A stretch of 64,000 nt of DNA from Coleophoma eucalyptorum (GCA_026120035.1 JALRME010000024.1:248001-312000), one strand, 5' to 3'. Shown: positions 1 through 13,771, numbered from the stretch's first letter. Program-made: numbers and translations. The notes: a model not told the origin generated them from the sequence alone.

Positions 1-1
1 T

Positions 2-103
2 AGAATATGGTTGGATGACTACTGCGGAGAAATCCTCCAGAATCTGGAGTACACCCGGCTATTCGACATGGATGACACGAGTGGCACGAGGCTAAACTTT
101 TAG
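2..103 (+). CDS. Possible 3' end of a gene cut by the left edge
   Basis: An open frame runs from the first bases of the window to a TAG at 101-103 and gives 33 residues, including WLDDYCGEIL and TRLFDMDD. The composition (Trp, Tyr, Asp, Leu, Glu) looks like protein, and the frame is open to the window edge. This would be the C-terminus of a plus-strand gene starting outside the window. The family is not recognisable from so short a tail, and 33 open codons can occur by chance, so this is a weak call. Confidence 0.3.
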   Translation, partial: RIWLDDYCGEILQNLEYTRLFDMDDTSGTRLNF

Positions 104-3100
104 CACTCCTGCAAGTAGGTCCTCGAATCATTGTTGTTAGACACCGAGAGAGATATTCACCAATTTATAATTAACTAGGCTTCATTGTAAGGAGACTTCA
201 GCACATAAGCACTTCTTGGGAAACTAGAGACTCTTGTTTGAGCATAAGCTTCTGGGTGCCAATTTGTTTGCTTGCTCGGGCTAAGTCTTCGTTCTTCGCA
301 AGCCTTGTAAGATTTTCTAACGTAAGTTGAAGGAGCTGTCCACGGGAGGATTCTTGGTGCTCAGCTTATTACAAGGCATACAGAATTGAAGCCAAACAAC
401 CCTCCACCATCCAGGCATCTTCGACGTCATACCTAGCAATGGTTGTGTGACTTGAGCTTGGATTGGAGATTGAGAAGACATGAAGCTGGGCATCGGGGTT
501 GGCGTCGTTTTAGAACGCCATCAAATGTCAAATATAACGGCATAGGGACAGGCATTAGTGCTGTTGAGTGCCAAATGCCGATGATCTTTTCTATATGCTT
601 TTCACAGCCATGCAACATGACGTTGAAACCTTGGTCGCCTACTGTTGCACGAGACTAGGGTGGCCTGAAATGCTAGGCATCAAACGCCCTTGAAGGTGGC
701 ACAGCACTTTGTGGTGTGTTCGGATGACATAGCTCACTTGGAGCAAAGTAGAGGGTAAAATAATTGCGCCTGTCGTTGATTTCTCGAATCACCAGTACAG
801 TCAGTGGCTTCCAATGCCCACGTAAACAAAACCAAGCGAGACCGTGTATCCAGGTACCAAACTCAATCTAGAACAAACATGTGGTCTACAAGTTCTCCTT
901 ACTTCTTACCACAAACAAACAACTAAACGAGGCAAGGTATTTCCTTCAAGTGAAGGGGGTTGAGGGTGTCATTATTCCCTCGTGTTATTACTAAAATCCT
1001 GATCTGCGCTAGTCTTGATTTAAGTATGAACTAAACTTGAGTATACTTTGCGGTACACTTATAGAACTTGCCTTTGACTACAGGATAGAGATACTAAGCG
1101 GTAAGATCAAGTTGCATGTAGACAGCCTGTTCATTCGCAAGATTGCACATGACAAGTCTGCAGAATTTCTGGCCTCGTCTCTCGCTCTCGCTTAAGGACT
1201 TAGTTGGGTAAACTTCTGTCAATTTGGGTAACCTACGACACCCTGTTGTCGTCTGTTGTTGACTTGATTAAAATCAGCAAAGGTTTTGATCATCACTCGA
1301 AACTTAAGAAATGGATTTAAAGCTTAGATGGTTGTAATGGAGGTTATTTATTTCTGGCTAATTTGTACTCGGTGGTTCTTTGGGGACTTAGATCAGCAAG
1401 CGTAAATATAACATCGCTACCGTTGCGTTAACTTTTTCTTGTGGATTGTTTTAGATCCAGTCAAACAAGGAAAGTTCACCAAATGTTAGACATGTGAGAA
1501 GGAAATAAGCTTGATATTATGACCTATAGACGGCAGTTGTTTCGTGATATAATAATATGATATTGGAGTTGATTCAAATTGTCGCTTCAACCTTTAGTCG
1601 TCTTAGCGAGTCTTGGGGTCACCGATAACAGGTAGCATGTAAAATGCTTAAACATCAACCTCCAAAAGGTACACGAAAATTAGAGGATCTGCTAAATTCA
1701 AAGCTTATGACATGGAAACCCGTGGCAAAGAAATTAACTAATACCGAGGATGGCTCATTGTCGAAGGTCTAGAAGAAACGACAGCGGACGAGATAATATG
1801 CCACAGCGACAGGAAGTCGTAGTGCTCGAAGGTGTATTAAAGCCGATATTATTTGTAAGTTATACTGTATTTATAAATAAAAGGGTGGTAGGATGAATTA
1901 CAACATCGATCATAGCGGGCGGTACCATGATTGGACTATCAATGTGACAAAGAAACGAGTACGGCTTGAGAGAGTAAGAGCTTCGCAATGCCAAAGAAGG
2001 ATTGGGCTTGCCTATGAGCCATTAAAAGAGGAGGATTGGAGCCCTGGTCCCTATCAGCTTTATTCAACCTATGAACGGAATTGGCAAAAGGATGTCATTC
2101 GCCAGACCAAAGCAGAATCTCACTCAGTAGTAGTCATCAAAGGACCGGTTCGTTCCACGCCAAATTCGCGCGACAAAAGCTACCCATGAAAGAGCGGGGA
2201 ATGTTGTCAGATAGACTGAAGGTCGAGCGGAAGTATATTCTCTTCTCAGAGAAGAGTGAACACTCTCAGGTTATATACAAGTGTCTAGGTATAATCAATC
2301 CCGTACTATCAAAATAATCTGCGTGAGAATAAACGTAGACTTGCCGGGTATTTATTTTATTTCATCTTATATTTTGAACAAAAGCTTCTGGGATAACCAT
2401 TGGAAAAATACAATACTTCCACCATTGTAAACATTCGAAACTTAGGAAGGTGTACCCTCCAGCTTTAAGAAAGACTCTTAGCAAAGTATGTGGATTATTT
2501 GCCAAGGCCATATTTTACCTAACATTTAAATCCATCAGAACTGCGCCATTACGGCCCCTAAGCGCTGCTCAGTTCCGAGAAGGAATATCTCTCCTGTGAA
2601 CGGGTCGCAGTCGTAAGGCCAAAGTCGCCAACGCCTATCCCAGAAACTGTACATTCTAGGCTGTAATACACCTGAAATCAAGAATAAATCGAAACCCAGT
2701 CAGCGCGAATTGACTATCTTGAACTCATGACTCAGCATGTGAAAGATAATATAGCGCCTCACCTCTGGAAGAGTACAGTGACAGAATGCTATTTCACTTA
2801 AGCCTGTCGCTCAAACCTTACATTCGGGTGCTCTGCTTTCTGTAGGGTCTTGTGCTACAGCATCGCAAGCTCTCTCTCGAGAAGCATCATGTCGAGATTG
2901 CGAAAAGCCCAAGTACCTGATCTAGCTCCAGCCCATTATTACAGAGTATATGCGTGTAAGATAAAAAACCCCAAGCCCTTGGAAAGACTGGAAAGCTACC
3001 ATTGCAGGTTTGTAGGAGACATCAGAAATGAGAAGGAGGGGTGGCTTTAAGGAAGTCGCAGAAATTTCAAAACATTAAAATAGATTATCAAAGAGGTTAT

Positions 3101-5467
3101 TTTGAGGTTGAGATGTTTGGATATTTGAACACTGTGATGATTATCGGTCACATCTAAACCATTTCTCGGGGCGAATGAATAATGAACGAGACCTGCTCGC
3201 CTAACAATTCATACTTGCACCACTTGATTACAATACTCGGGCACTCTGGTACTAATTCGCACGTCATTACCTGGACGTTTATTATCGGCCTAAGAGAACG
3301 AAGGGAAGAGCTGGCAGGGTGGAGCGGAGATAGGGCAAGTCTGAAATGTGCCACGTCACCACTTTCCAATCAGCACCGAATGTTTGCGAGCTAAATCACA
3401 CAACATTATTCATGAGACCAAACCAGCTGATTGTACACTTCAGGTCTCGGGCAGCAATAAATAAGGCGAGCAGACGAATTTCGGTCCAATCACTACTTCA
3501 CACCTCCCGGAGTACTTTTTATGTACGCCAGGCCGGGCGTCGACGAACACAGCTCGATTTAATGCGCATTTTCTACTCAATGGATGTCCTTGCGTCGAGA
3601 AGAAAAGGGGGAGGGAGTGAGGAATGAAGAGAGTGATAGGCTGAGAGAGAGTCCTTCTGGATCGTTCTTTTCCTGATGTAGAGGGCTACTCAGGGGTCGA
3701 TTGGATAGACGGTGGCTGTGCAGAATTTCCGATTTCGACTAAGGAAAAACGGTATCCCATGATGACGGCGAAGACTTTGAAACTGCCCTCAGATAGTGTT
3801 ATGAAGGATAATAGCTTGGGTAATGTTCTCCTGTATACCTGCCACCCTCTTTGCTATGTCGGAGTAGCTTCTTTCAATCTCAAGGCTGACAGAAGGTGGC
3901 TAGGCAGCGTGGAAGGACCAGAGAATCTGGGTCGACTCCGGTAAGCACAGTACAGACAGATCTGGACATGCATTGCATCTGAAATCCAACAGACATAGAA
4001 CTAATACCTTCCCAGTTCAATCAAGGGGGACAACGACAGAGGCAATAAGTGACCTCGCTTAGTCCGTGACTCATTCAGCAATGACGCTGGAATCCAGGCA
4101 TCCAAGGGCGCATACGCTGTGTTTGGATCCGACGATCTTGAATGATTTCCATAGGTGCTGGTGACCCGGTATTCAGAAAGAAGCCGCCACATGATATGCA
4201 TCTGGTCTAGAATCTTCTACCCAGGGCACAGCTTAGAAATCCGATCAAGGTGCGTAAGCCAATATCTTGTCTCTCTTCTCTCAAGGCTGCACTAACGTTG
4301 GATTTTCAGATGTGTATATACCACCTAGGCAACACTTGGATGTCGAAACCCTTTCAAGCATGTACGGGCGGTAGCCGCCGAGGTGGAGGTTCTAGGATGT
4401 CTCGACGTCCGCTTCAAGCCTCATCGGATTATCGAGACTTCTTCCCTTACATCTGGGAAAGAGAGATTCATCCAGGAGTCAACATGATGTTGACCTTATT
4501 TGGAGCGCAAGATCCATAACATAAAGACCGTTATTGACGGCAAGAGATTACCAGAAGATTCAAGAGTACAGCACAGACATGAATTGAGTCGTAGAAATGG
4601 CGGTCTGTACGAAAGCAGCACTGACTTAGTACAGCACGACGAGATGATATATATCAAGATCATATACGTTTACAGTGGCGAAGCCTTATGATAGAGACAC
4701 GAACATGAGATTACAACAGCGAAGATTTCGATAAAGAGATTCGTTTTTCATTATTCATGGGTGGAGAGAAAATTACACCAACGCTGCCTAGGAACGTTAA
4801 GAAAGAGACCAGCCTCTGATCCCCAAAAAATATTGCAGGAGCGAAAATAACAAGGCCGAAAGCCACTGACACTAAGGGGTATTACAACTCCAAAAATTAC
4901 TGAAAGCTAACCAAATCAATGACCCAAGGTATTTTGCCATCCAGATCGCAGAAGCGCCAAAACTTTTCCGTCTCGTGCAAAATCAGGAGAGTAGTGTTTC
5001 CTCCTCAACGGATACAAGCGACCCTCCTCAGAGGCATGTCCTAAGCTCGAGCGAGGCAGACCACAGGATGCCTCGTGCCTGTGAGACTCAGGTACATGAC
5101 CTATGAGACTTCCGAGCCCTGCATGGCAACGAGCCTTCTCCTCGAGACGAGGCACTAGAAAAACAAAAATATTACAATCCAGCTGAGAAAGATGCATCAT
5201 ACGAAAGAGAAGGTCACCTCTCATGCACAATAAACAGAACCATCGGACCAGCCGAAGCTGAGATCTCGCCACTCTCGCCACCACCGAGCTGTGCATCGAA
5301 TGGCTCAATAATAATCGTGACTCAGCAGCACGAGGGCGAAAATTTTCTGTCGTATATAAATATTTATGACTGGTAGGATAGGATGAGAGAAGACCTCAGT
5401 AATCGAATTTTTCGTTGAAATCACGGTCGGCTTTGGCGTCGGCTTTGGTGAAACGCTTTGGCGACAT
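104..5467. other. 5.4-kb intergenic region without a supportable gene
   Basis: Only short frames of under about 130 codons occur here, on both strands, and they overlap one another. None shows a recognisable domain, and none can be joined convincingly across consensus introns. The longest plus-strand candidates (1893-2189, 4250-4519) have no family resemblance. Base composition is moderately AT-rich and complex, with no tandem array and no obvious transposon ends. It may hold the 3' UTR of the left-edge gene, the 3' UTR of the minus-strand gene ending at 5468, and lineage-specific or decayed sequence. I see nothing firmer. Confidence 0.6.
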
Positions 5468-6306
5468 TCATGATCGACCTCTACTTCCCGCCGACAATCT
5501 TCCCCTAGCTTTCCTTCTAAGTCTGTCCTCTTTCACCTGGTCGTATACCTCGCGAGATTCTCTTTCTTGCTTCTTCTTTTCTTCTGGAGTTTTAAAGCCT
5601 GGCGGCATTATAGAAGAGCAGGCTGGTCTCTCAGTGTACGATACGGCAAATTCATAGAGTTTCGGCTCTATCATCTCCATGTTCCTCATATGATCAATCA
5701 CCCAGAAGTCTGGTCGACGACTTCTTTCCCCAGCGGTGAGATGTTCGGCAATATGTAACATTCGGGTTTCCCAGTTCAATTTAGCATTGGAAGTGTCCGA
5801 GAATCGAGCGGTTGGATCATCGCAAAAAATACATATGGATTTTGGAGGAAGGGGCTTGGTTCCGAAGTGAGCTTTGTGATGGGATATCCAAGCTTCAACT
5901 TCATCGGGAGGAAAGGTTTGTTCGCAACCCAAGAAGGTGAACTCGCACTACGGAAACATAGTAAGCTATCATACTCACGCGAACATGGGAGAAATTTCGA
6001 GCATACCGGCAGGTTCCTATCATCGTCATTGATAGGCATATCTGGAGTCTGCGAAACGGACGAAGCAGTTGTTGCGGCAGATATGGCGCTGAAGCCCGAA
6101 TCGGATCGGCTCACACCGGTCGATCGCGTGGAGGCATTACTCGATGACGTTCTCCTGCTGTATTGTGTGCTTGCAGCGTGGACGTGCTCTGGAGAGTGGC
6201 TCAGGTTGAGATCTTCGAAAAGCAGTGCTGGGCGAGGACGCTCCCAGCAAACAGGATTCCACTGATTTACGTCTTTCAAGTACATCTCAACTGGATTAGA
6301 AGACAT
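5468..6306 (-). CDS. C2H2-like zinc-finger protein of unknown function
   Basis: Two exons, 6306-6007 and 5947-5468, are joined over a 59-nt intron (5948-6006, donor GTATGC, acceptor TAG) to give 259 residues. The split is required because the frame then runs into CEFTFLGCEQTF. Residues 1-100 are low-complexity, rich in Ser and Thr. Residues 101-127 hold a C-x6-C...H-x3-H arrangement (C101, C108, H123/H124, H127). Residues 139-169 hold a second zinc-binding set (C139, C142, H165, H169) with a conserved Trp between. A charged tail rich in Lys, Arg and Glu follows. Many filamentous ascomycetes carry paralogues of this arrangement annotated only as C2H2 proteins. A nuclear, DNA-binding role is inferred and not shown. 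The ATG at 6306 is the first in frame. Transcription is away from the coiled-coil gene upstream. Confidence 0.8.
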
Positions 6307-7910
6307 GGCGACAGATTCAAAGTCAGAAGAGGAGGCAAGAACAGCAGCTACAAGACAAGCAGTGAGGTTGGGTAAAGAGTGATAGAAAAGTCGAGAGCGT
6401 TTTGCGCAAACCAGCTGAGTGAACCCGCTCAGAGATTTATGATGAACGATAATTTCGACTGCACTGCAGTATCTGAGGTATCCGGATGCAGTCTCGACTT
6501 ATTGCGAGCGCTGTTGAAGAGCTGTGCGAGCTGTGTGTTTGAAGCTGTTGATTGCTGGGTTGGTGACGAGATGGGACTTGGGACTCAGACGGGGTGGCGA
6601 TTTTCGGGTGACGAGTCTGGGGAGGAATTTCTGGCGCATGCCCACTGAGCCGCAATCTTTTCGCTTCAACACCGGATGCTATATTGCAACAGCTTCAAAG
6701 TTCAAAGTTGAAGAGGATGAATATCAAGTTCTGTGATCGAAATATATTCTCCAAGTCTTTACAGTTCAACGTTCCATACGCTTGTTGCTATTGCATGTCG
6801 GAGAGTAGGTAAGGAGGGTGTGTGCCAGCAAAGCACCTACCATCCCCACTACCTTCCTCATGGTGCAGTGAAATCATTGGTCTCACACGGCGCATTAAAA
6901 GAATCAAGAGTTGACTCTTGCGCATTCTTTCAATTATGGAAGAGGTTCCGCGTGGCTTTCCGAGTTATAAATGGAGCAAGCCCTCCTTCACCTGGGAGAT
7001 ATTTGTCACGGGCTACTCCGATACACACAACCCCATTCTTGCTTGACCTTCGATGTACTCTCATCAGACAATGGCTAATGGAATGGAACGAGCACAAATA
7101 GCCACCAGCAAGAGGTCATTTGGCATACCCGTGCTTGGCTCGAGATGTAGGGATAGACACTATCCACATCTAAATCTATTCTTACCTTCCTGAATCGAAC
7201 CGGCCTATTATCAGACTTATCTCTTGATAGACTGCAGATGTCCAAATTAGGTTATAGTGCGTGGTCGGTCAGCTATTTGTATACAAATCATCATCCAACC
7301 TTGCCAGCTACCTCTCCCATCAGAAGACCAAGACAGTGCCAAAAAAAACCATACTCGGTGTCGATGCAAAGCCACGAAGCAGGCGTCTTGCGCATCCCAA
7401 TGGTTCGTGGTAGACATGTAAGCAATCCCCATATGCTGAGGAGATTGATTACGCAACTCTCTATGAATGTATGTACCTGCCTATCATTTCTCCTTAGGAG
7501 TTCCTCGCCAATAAAAGCACATACAGCACAAGTCATGCGTTTTAGTCAAGAGCAAGATAAGGTGGATACATACATTCTAAGCAGTATAACTTATCGGTTT
7601 TCTCGATTAGCAAGACAGGGTGATGAAAAGTCACCTCATGACATATAAGTAGCATCTGTTTGCCAATCATGTCGAGACATGTAGTACCCTGACTCACGCA
7701 GAGCCGCACGGCGCAGTCCATTTGCAAAGAGGGATCGATCCCCTCCCCCAGATTTGCGAGCTGTCGCTTCGTTGCTTAGCAATACCCCGAGGGAGTATTT
7801 CGTGAAAGATTTACTTATTTCACATGCAAGGCAGGGTTTCTGAATTGATGTAAAGTAATATTCACTTGGTCTGAAAGAAGCTTGATTCATGCATTGCATG
7901 CTATCTGAAC
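6307..7910. other. Intergenic region between the C2H2-like and coiled-coil genes
   Basis: Both flanking genes are on the minus strand, so this should hold the promoter of the C2H2-like gene (near 6310-6800) and the 3' UTR of the coiled-coil gene (near 7910). The frames present are short and overlapping. The largest, plus strand 7238-7648 with 136 codons, has no recognisable motif and I do not call it. No repeat or RNA gene is evident. Confidence 0.55.
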
Positions 7911-9529
7911 TCAATCAGGAGCACAAAGGACCCTGGCCTTTGACACCACATTTCTTAGATGTGCCTGTTCGCCATTCTCATCCCCATGCTTAATGATACC
8001 TGGAAAAGTGACGCAACGAACCTCTCTCTTCATCTCAATGTCTTCGTCGTCATCACTTCCACCACCAATATCCTCCATCTCGCTTGCTTCGAATACCGTC
8101 CTTTGATGCTCCAAGATCTCTGGCATGATGATACTAAATACTGCTTTTTGGACCCGCAATAAGCGTGCGAGGTCGATAGCATTGCTGACCAAGGCCCTTA
8201 GTGAGGTATCCCGTGCTGGGCTAGTAGAAACGGACGTCAATGCTTCTAGGAAAGTATTTATACAGTGGAGCGTGCTGGTGATAATGTTGTCTGTTCCAGC
8301 GAGTAGGCTCTGCGGCATGGTTTTGTGTAAGATGGAGAGTGTTGTTGAGCGCCATTGGTTCAGATTTTCTGTTGAACCTGTTGGGATTCTGTGTCAGTCT
8401 TTCTGGACTGCTTACTCGCTAGCATTTGAAGGATGATATGAAAATAAGGAATAGAGAGCACGAACCATAGCGTGACAATATCTCCTCTGTCGCTTTTAAC
8501 TTTTCTGCTTCTTCCTCTGACAGGCCGGCGAAATAGCACTGGAAGATGTTTTGGACCAGTATGCGTGAGATTAAAGATTGGATCAGGTAGATTTTTGATA
8601 TCGCCGCTATGGAGATGTACGTGGGGATTAGTTCCGAGATTTGATCTCTGATCTCATCTGGAAGACTTTCGATATCTAGATAGCAAATAATTAGCACAAA
8701 TATCGTCTATTCTTTCATCTCCATTCCCTTTTTGAATGAATATACTTCGGATCAAAACAGGGGACATACCAATCTTTACCCTTCTAAAATTACTAATTGC
8801 CCAATTCTGCAGCCCATTCCCAAGTCGCTGCATAAGCTCACCAGCACCTTCATCGGAAACTTGTTCTACACCTTTCGAGCTGGAACTGATGAATTCCTTC
8901 AAACTCCTCACCTGATCCCTCAAACTTCTCCCTTCCTCCTCTCTCATCTTTACCTCTCCCATGGCCTCATTAAACGCCTCTCTAAAGGCATCACGATCAA
9001 GCATCAAACTGCTAATCCTTGTCTTAACATCTCTGTCCCTACCTTCAGTACCTTCAGTCTCTTGCTTCAACACCTTCAGATCCGTATCCGTTTTCAAAAA
9101 CGCCTGGTGCAACGCCGTGTATTTCTTCTGCCAGAAAGCTGCCGTCTCAGATTCGTGCGTGAGCTTATGACTCAGCAGTGTAAGCTCCTTCTCAAACTCC
9201 TCCTGCAAGACTGCTATTTCCTTCTCCAGCTCGCTGATTTTCGTCCTGTCTTTCGCAACCTTCTCAGCATCGCCTGCATCCTCGCTTTCCTGCGGTGGAG
9301 TGCCAATGGTCACACCACTACACGGTGAGGTTTTGGTCGTGTTTGTGCTCGTGGTGCTGTTTGTCGGCGAGCCCTCGCGCACGTTTGCTCGTCGCTGCGG
9401 ATCTGCTACTCGAGGCGGAGCAGCGATGGGGGATTTGCCTTGCACGCGAATGCCGCCGCGAGATTTCTTCTCATGAGAGGCACTCATCCTGGATGCGGCT
9501 TTGGTAGGCTTCTGCTCTTTTTTTGTCAT
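7911..9529 (-). CDS. Uncharacterised fungal coiled-coil protein
   Basis: Three exons, 9529-8770, 8675-8466 and 8368-7911, give 475 residues. Intron 1 is 8676-8769 (GTATGT...TAG) and intron 2 is 8369-8465 (unusual GTTCGT donor, CAG acceptor). Both joins are phase 1 and keep the frame. The N-terminus is basic and disordered. A long charged heptad-rich coiled coil starting at KISELEKEIAVLQEEFEKEL fills the centre. The C-terminal half is mostly helical, with an acidic patch (GGGSDDDEDIE) before the final block FPGIIKHGDENGE. I recall this C-terminal pattern from many uncharacterised fungal proteins, and no function is known to me. The start is uncertain. The open frame continues upstream to about 9720 through a 13-C run (read on this strand) without any ATG, so I take the first in-frame ATG, 9529. 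An unseen upstream exon or a frameshift in the homopolymer is possible. Confidence 0.75.
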
Positions 9530-12500
9530 TGGAAGGCTGACTTCCTTGTCGTGCTTCTGTTCCTTTTTGGGGGGGGGGGGGTTTCTTCTTCTTCTTTTTT
9601 GGCAATTGGGTGTGTGGCAAACTGCTGCACCAGGTGTCTGCAATACTGTTGGATGCGATGGAGTCCAGCTCAATAACGACGAGTTGGGATGTGAGAAGGA
9701 CAAGCTAATCGTGAGAGAAGAAGCATTGGGATACTATTGAACATAGAGATGATGCTCAACATCATCTATTTCTCGAGTACTGCATACGCTAGCTTGCTAC
9801 TTGGTATTGTATTTATGTCCATAGAGTGAGGTTGTCAGCCTTTAGGCACCGATTTAATGGTGTGCGGGGATGGCTGCAAGGCTTTGGGGGAGCCTCGTGG
9901 CGCGGCTGTCATCGTTTCGTAGCATTGGATTTTGGATAAGCACAGTAATCGGCAACGCCTATTTCTACCATGACATTTCTCCTAATGAGAAATCAAAAAA
10001 TTACAACAATAGACCGGACAAAGAGCCTCAAATAAGCCAGTGAAATCTCATACCCAAATATTAGATATATTGAAGGAGTTGCAGCTTGGGCAATCTATGT
10101 CACCCATCCGAGAAACCCACAAAAATTGTAAATTTTGGTGATTTTCCATTATTCTGAAGAGATAAATGCTACCCTTCTCTATGTTTTATACGAAAGGATT
10201 GGAATGAGAAGCCGGGTTGAGTACCTACATGAAACAGACATCCCAAATTTTCACATTTCATTCCTGGTGAACCCAACTCAGTTCCAATGTCCTTCTCCTG
10301 TGTACTTCTCCAGGTTCTCTAATACTCTCTTCTCTTTCCATTTCAACCCCGAATCATTACGGTGGCTTCTCGTTTGAAAACAAATTGTTGGACGCGGGTA
10401 GGAATCAAGGTGTGCCAAACTCACCACGGATTAGAAGCTTGAAGATGCTGTGCGACTGAGAAATTCATGTGTAAACCTGTGAGTAATCCAGCCTGAAGAT
10501 TTCCCGATTGGAGAGCTTAAATGAGCGTATATATAAAAGTCTTATCAACGTCAATGGGATCTCGGAACTGCGGCAAAGAAAGTTCTGAATAGCCTCAAAA
10601 CGAGCTGTGATGAACCTTATACGGTGCATATACGGGAAACCTTCACATACATGAATTCTTGGCGTATATGGAAGCGTGGCATCTTCCACAGATGGTTTGA
10701 TGCCAGGAAACCGCTATTAAGAAGGTTCATAGAACTTATTAAAATGCTTGAAGTATTCTGACTTGTGAAGTAAAGGTACTAGACCATAATTGAACTCACC
10801 AGAGTTGAAAGCGGCTGTAGTCTGGGCTCTGCATAACTCCTCTTTGACTGATTGTATGTTGAAAAAGACCTCTCTAACCTGCGGTGTCAATGGTTGCGAG
10901 GGAGCAAGTGAACTAGCAACACAAGAATTTTGTATTGGAATTAAAAGCCGATAGAAATAGACCGCACCATTTCGCCCACCAGTCTGAAATCTACTTATGC
11001 TGCTACATGGTCTGTTATCATGACTGAAACCCTTGCCAGCACCAGTATGTGGTAAAGAACTACCTGACAAATAAAAAATCGCAAAGAGCCTCTCGAGGAA
11101 GACCTTGCAACCCGATTGCCACAATGGAGCGAGGGGCATTTCCCATTTGTGACGGCGAAAGGTGCTGATATAGCCTAGAAGAGAAGATATTGCTCTGCAT
11201 AATGTATCTTTTGAAGAACTATATCACAAGGCCTGCTTTGGGCCAATGCTCATGAACTGTTGGCTTTCATTTAGATGATGCTCATATAACTACAACCGTC
11301 AAAGAAAGGTTGGTCCTTGTGGAATGCTGGTCACCTGACCAAATACTCAAAGGATGAGTTGGTTGGCCATGGTGCAGGTGCAATCGTTGGGGTAGCCAAG
11401 CCATGATACAGAACTTGGTAAGTCAAGCTCGAACCCAAATTTAAAAACAAAAGAGGGAAGGTTTAGTTGGGTGACGAGAAAAACACTAGTATAAATTGAT
11501 CATGCTTGTGCGCCACCACCATCGATGGTGCGCTCTTTTCGACAACGGACGAACAATGAAGTCAGATATGACGCAGAATGGCGAAGGATGAGAGGAAAAG
11601 GATAACGATGAACTCAATCCACAGACATCCGCAGCGGTGACAAGAGCACCCGTACCTGCATGTGTGACGGCAGAAGTCAATAGCCGGCAGAGGCAGATCC
11701 TTGAATCAATCGTATTGGCGGATGAAGTGCCTGTCAAAGCTTGGTGATACAGCTCACGCTTCACACTTGGACAGTCCTGTTTGAGCATCTCACATCATAC
11801 ATCAACGGGCTAGCTCGTCGGAATATTTCTTTTAAGTCGTAATATAACATCGATCTTACATTCATGCGACGCCTGGTTCGAGTCGAGACTCGGTAATCAA
11901 AGTCCAGACGGCGTGTCGCAGCTCAGAAAGGATGAAGACGAGGCGCCGCGCAGATAGAGCCGTGGTTTGAGGCTGAATCAGAGTATGTACGAGTAGAGGA
12001 ACGGCGCATCGTTGGCTGCAAGTCTTGGTCCCAATATTGGAAGACTACGGTACAACTAATGCCACGCGCCGATGGCGCGTATTCGTACTTGGAGAATCTT
12101 GGACCCATACTCGTCGTGCCAAAAAGCTCGGCCGCCACGGAAATTTAGTTGAAGCCAATGATTAACGAGGCATCCGTGAAATGAGGATGGCGAAATTGGC
12201 CTCCTCCTCGTACTTCGGTGCTCACTCATCGTCGCACTCGAAGGAGGCTGTGCAAGTGAAATTGAAATTTGGCGGAGGAGACACGAGGTGTGTCACCTTC
12301 TGCATACTTGGGCCCAGCCTACCAGGTGCTGGAAAGATCAGACTGCGTGCTGCTCAGGTGGGACTACTCTTGTTTCCCTTTTCTGGTCCGTCCCCTTTTT
12401 GGAAGGAATCTGCTCTGTTGTTGGATCTGTGAATAGCAAACAAATGACCCAAGCGCGTTTGGCTGATGACGATCATGTCGTCGCTGCTGTAGATGAGTGA

Positions 12501-13771
12501 AGATCACGATGAGCGTGTCTTTGGTGATGTTTGAGGCATGGAGGCCGCCAGTGTGAATTTGTATCTCTTGGAGCATCCTGAGTGGCCGAGAAGAGAAAAG
12601 TGGCGCCAAGAGGAAGAAAATCACGATCTGAATTAGAGTTGCATTACCTTTCGTGACCCGTCTATTTTGGTGGTGATGGCATTGCCGTGCGAGGTAGGGG
12701 AGTAGGAGGAGTAGGAGACTTATGGGGCACCCAGGTCGACGGCAGGAGCAGCAGCAGGATCACGGTCACGACAGCGACAAGACGCAGAAACAGAAGCAGC
12801 ACTGATACGTGCGAATACCTCATATTGCGATGATAGTCTTGTTTGTGTTTCTTCTATTTATTGCAATCGTGGTGAAGCCTTGGATGTTTGTTGTGTTCTC
12901 ATGCCCATTCCCAGGGGGTACTAGTAACTACTGCCGCGTAATAACGAACGGATCTACCTTACCGTTGGAGCATTGGAGCGCGTCCCCTCCCAAAACTCAA
13001 GACCCAGAAATATCCTTGCCCGCATTTTCTTACGCCTCTGCAGGCTTGAAAGCCGTACTCTGTCTCTACCGTGCAGTGTGCAAAAGTCCGGCCTCCTATT
13101 TGGAAGCACAGCGCGTTTTCACCCGCTCGAAAAAGACATCCTAGTGATCCCCGTACCGTAGCAGCTCTCCCCGTTGCCCAAGCCAGCTAAGGAAAATCTG
13201 GGTTCAGCGGCTCCTGCACTCCCTCTAAAGGGCCAAGCGCAAGTGTAGGCGACTCGTACGTTGGTTGGTCTCCAGCTCGCATTCCTCCCAGCTGTGCTTT
13301 CCAGCCAACCTTTACACTTTCCCTCCTTCCGTCATCAACAACAATAACATCACCGCCTCCTCCTTTGTTCAACCTCCATACCAATTCGTCGTCGACCTCT
13401 CGTTCTCGACACGATTCTTCCTTCGAATTTGCACTTCTCTCGTTCGTGAGCTGGAACCCTCACCATATACGAAACCACAATCGCTCAAGCAACTGTCGAA
13501 ACCCCCTCGATTCCATCCCATCCATCTTGTGCCAAGTTTCGTCTCGATCTCATCGTGTCGTGCATTACGGCATAAATCATCCCTTCACCACTTCTGAAAA
13601 ACTACGACACTATTGAATAGGAAACACTGCGAAGCACTTCAAAACAGAGCGACAAGATAAAAGGGTGTACATCCCCTGGGTCTACAGGCTTCGCGATCTA
13701 GTCGGGAGCACTAGTAAAGCGATAATCTCTACAACTGTCTTGACGGCACCTGTTTGTATACACTCGCAATC
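9530..13771. other. 4.2-kb intergenic region and 5' leader of the TRP/flavin-carrier gene
   Basis: The left part should hold the promoter of the minus-strand coiled-coil gene and the right part the promoter and leader of the plus-strand membrane-protein gene. From about 13280 the plus strand becomes rich in C and T with many short TC runs, the usual look of a fungal core promoter or leader. A minus-strand frame at 10717-11139 (140 codons from an ATG) is the longest other candidate but resembles nothing and lacks splice-linked partners, so it is not called. No RNA gene or transposon is recognised. Confidence 0.55.
9569..9581. repeat. 13-base G homopolymer
   Basis: Thirteen consecutive G on the plus strand (C on the minus strand) lie just upstream of the first in-frame ATG of the minus-strand coiled-coil gene. 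Read in that gene's frame it would encode four prolines. Runs of this length often slip in replication and are error-prone in sequencing. Confidence 0.95.

Noticed and set aside
1893..2317. Two overlapping plus-strand frames that might be exons of one gene.
   Set aside because: No consensus intron joins them and neither resembles a known family.
8732..9328. A 198-codon plus-strand frame.
   Set aside because: It lies antisense to the coiled-coil gene and is explained by that gene's codon pattern.
10717..11139. A 140-codon minus-strand frame starting with ATG.
   Set aside because: There is no recognisable motif or splice-linked partner; a frame of this size is not unusual in non-coding DNA.
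11875..11885. GGTTCGAGTCG resembling a tRNA T-arm.
   Set aside because: No matching stem, anticodon arm or acceptor stem could be folded around it.
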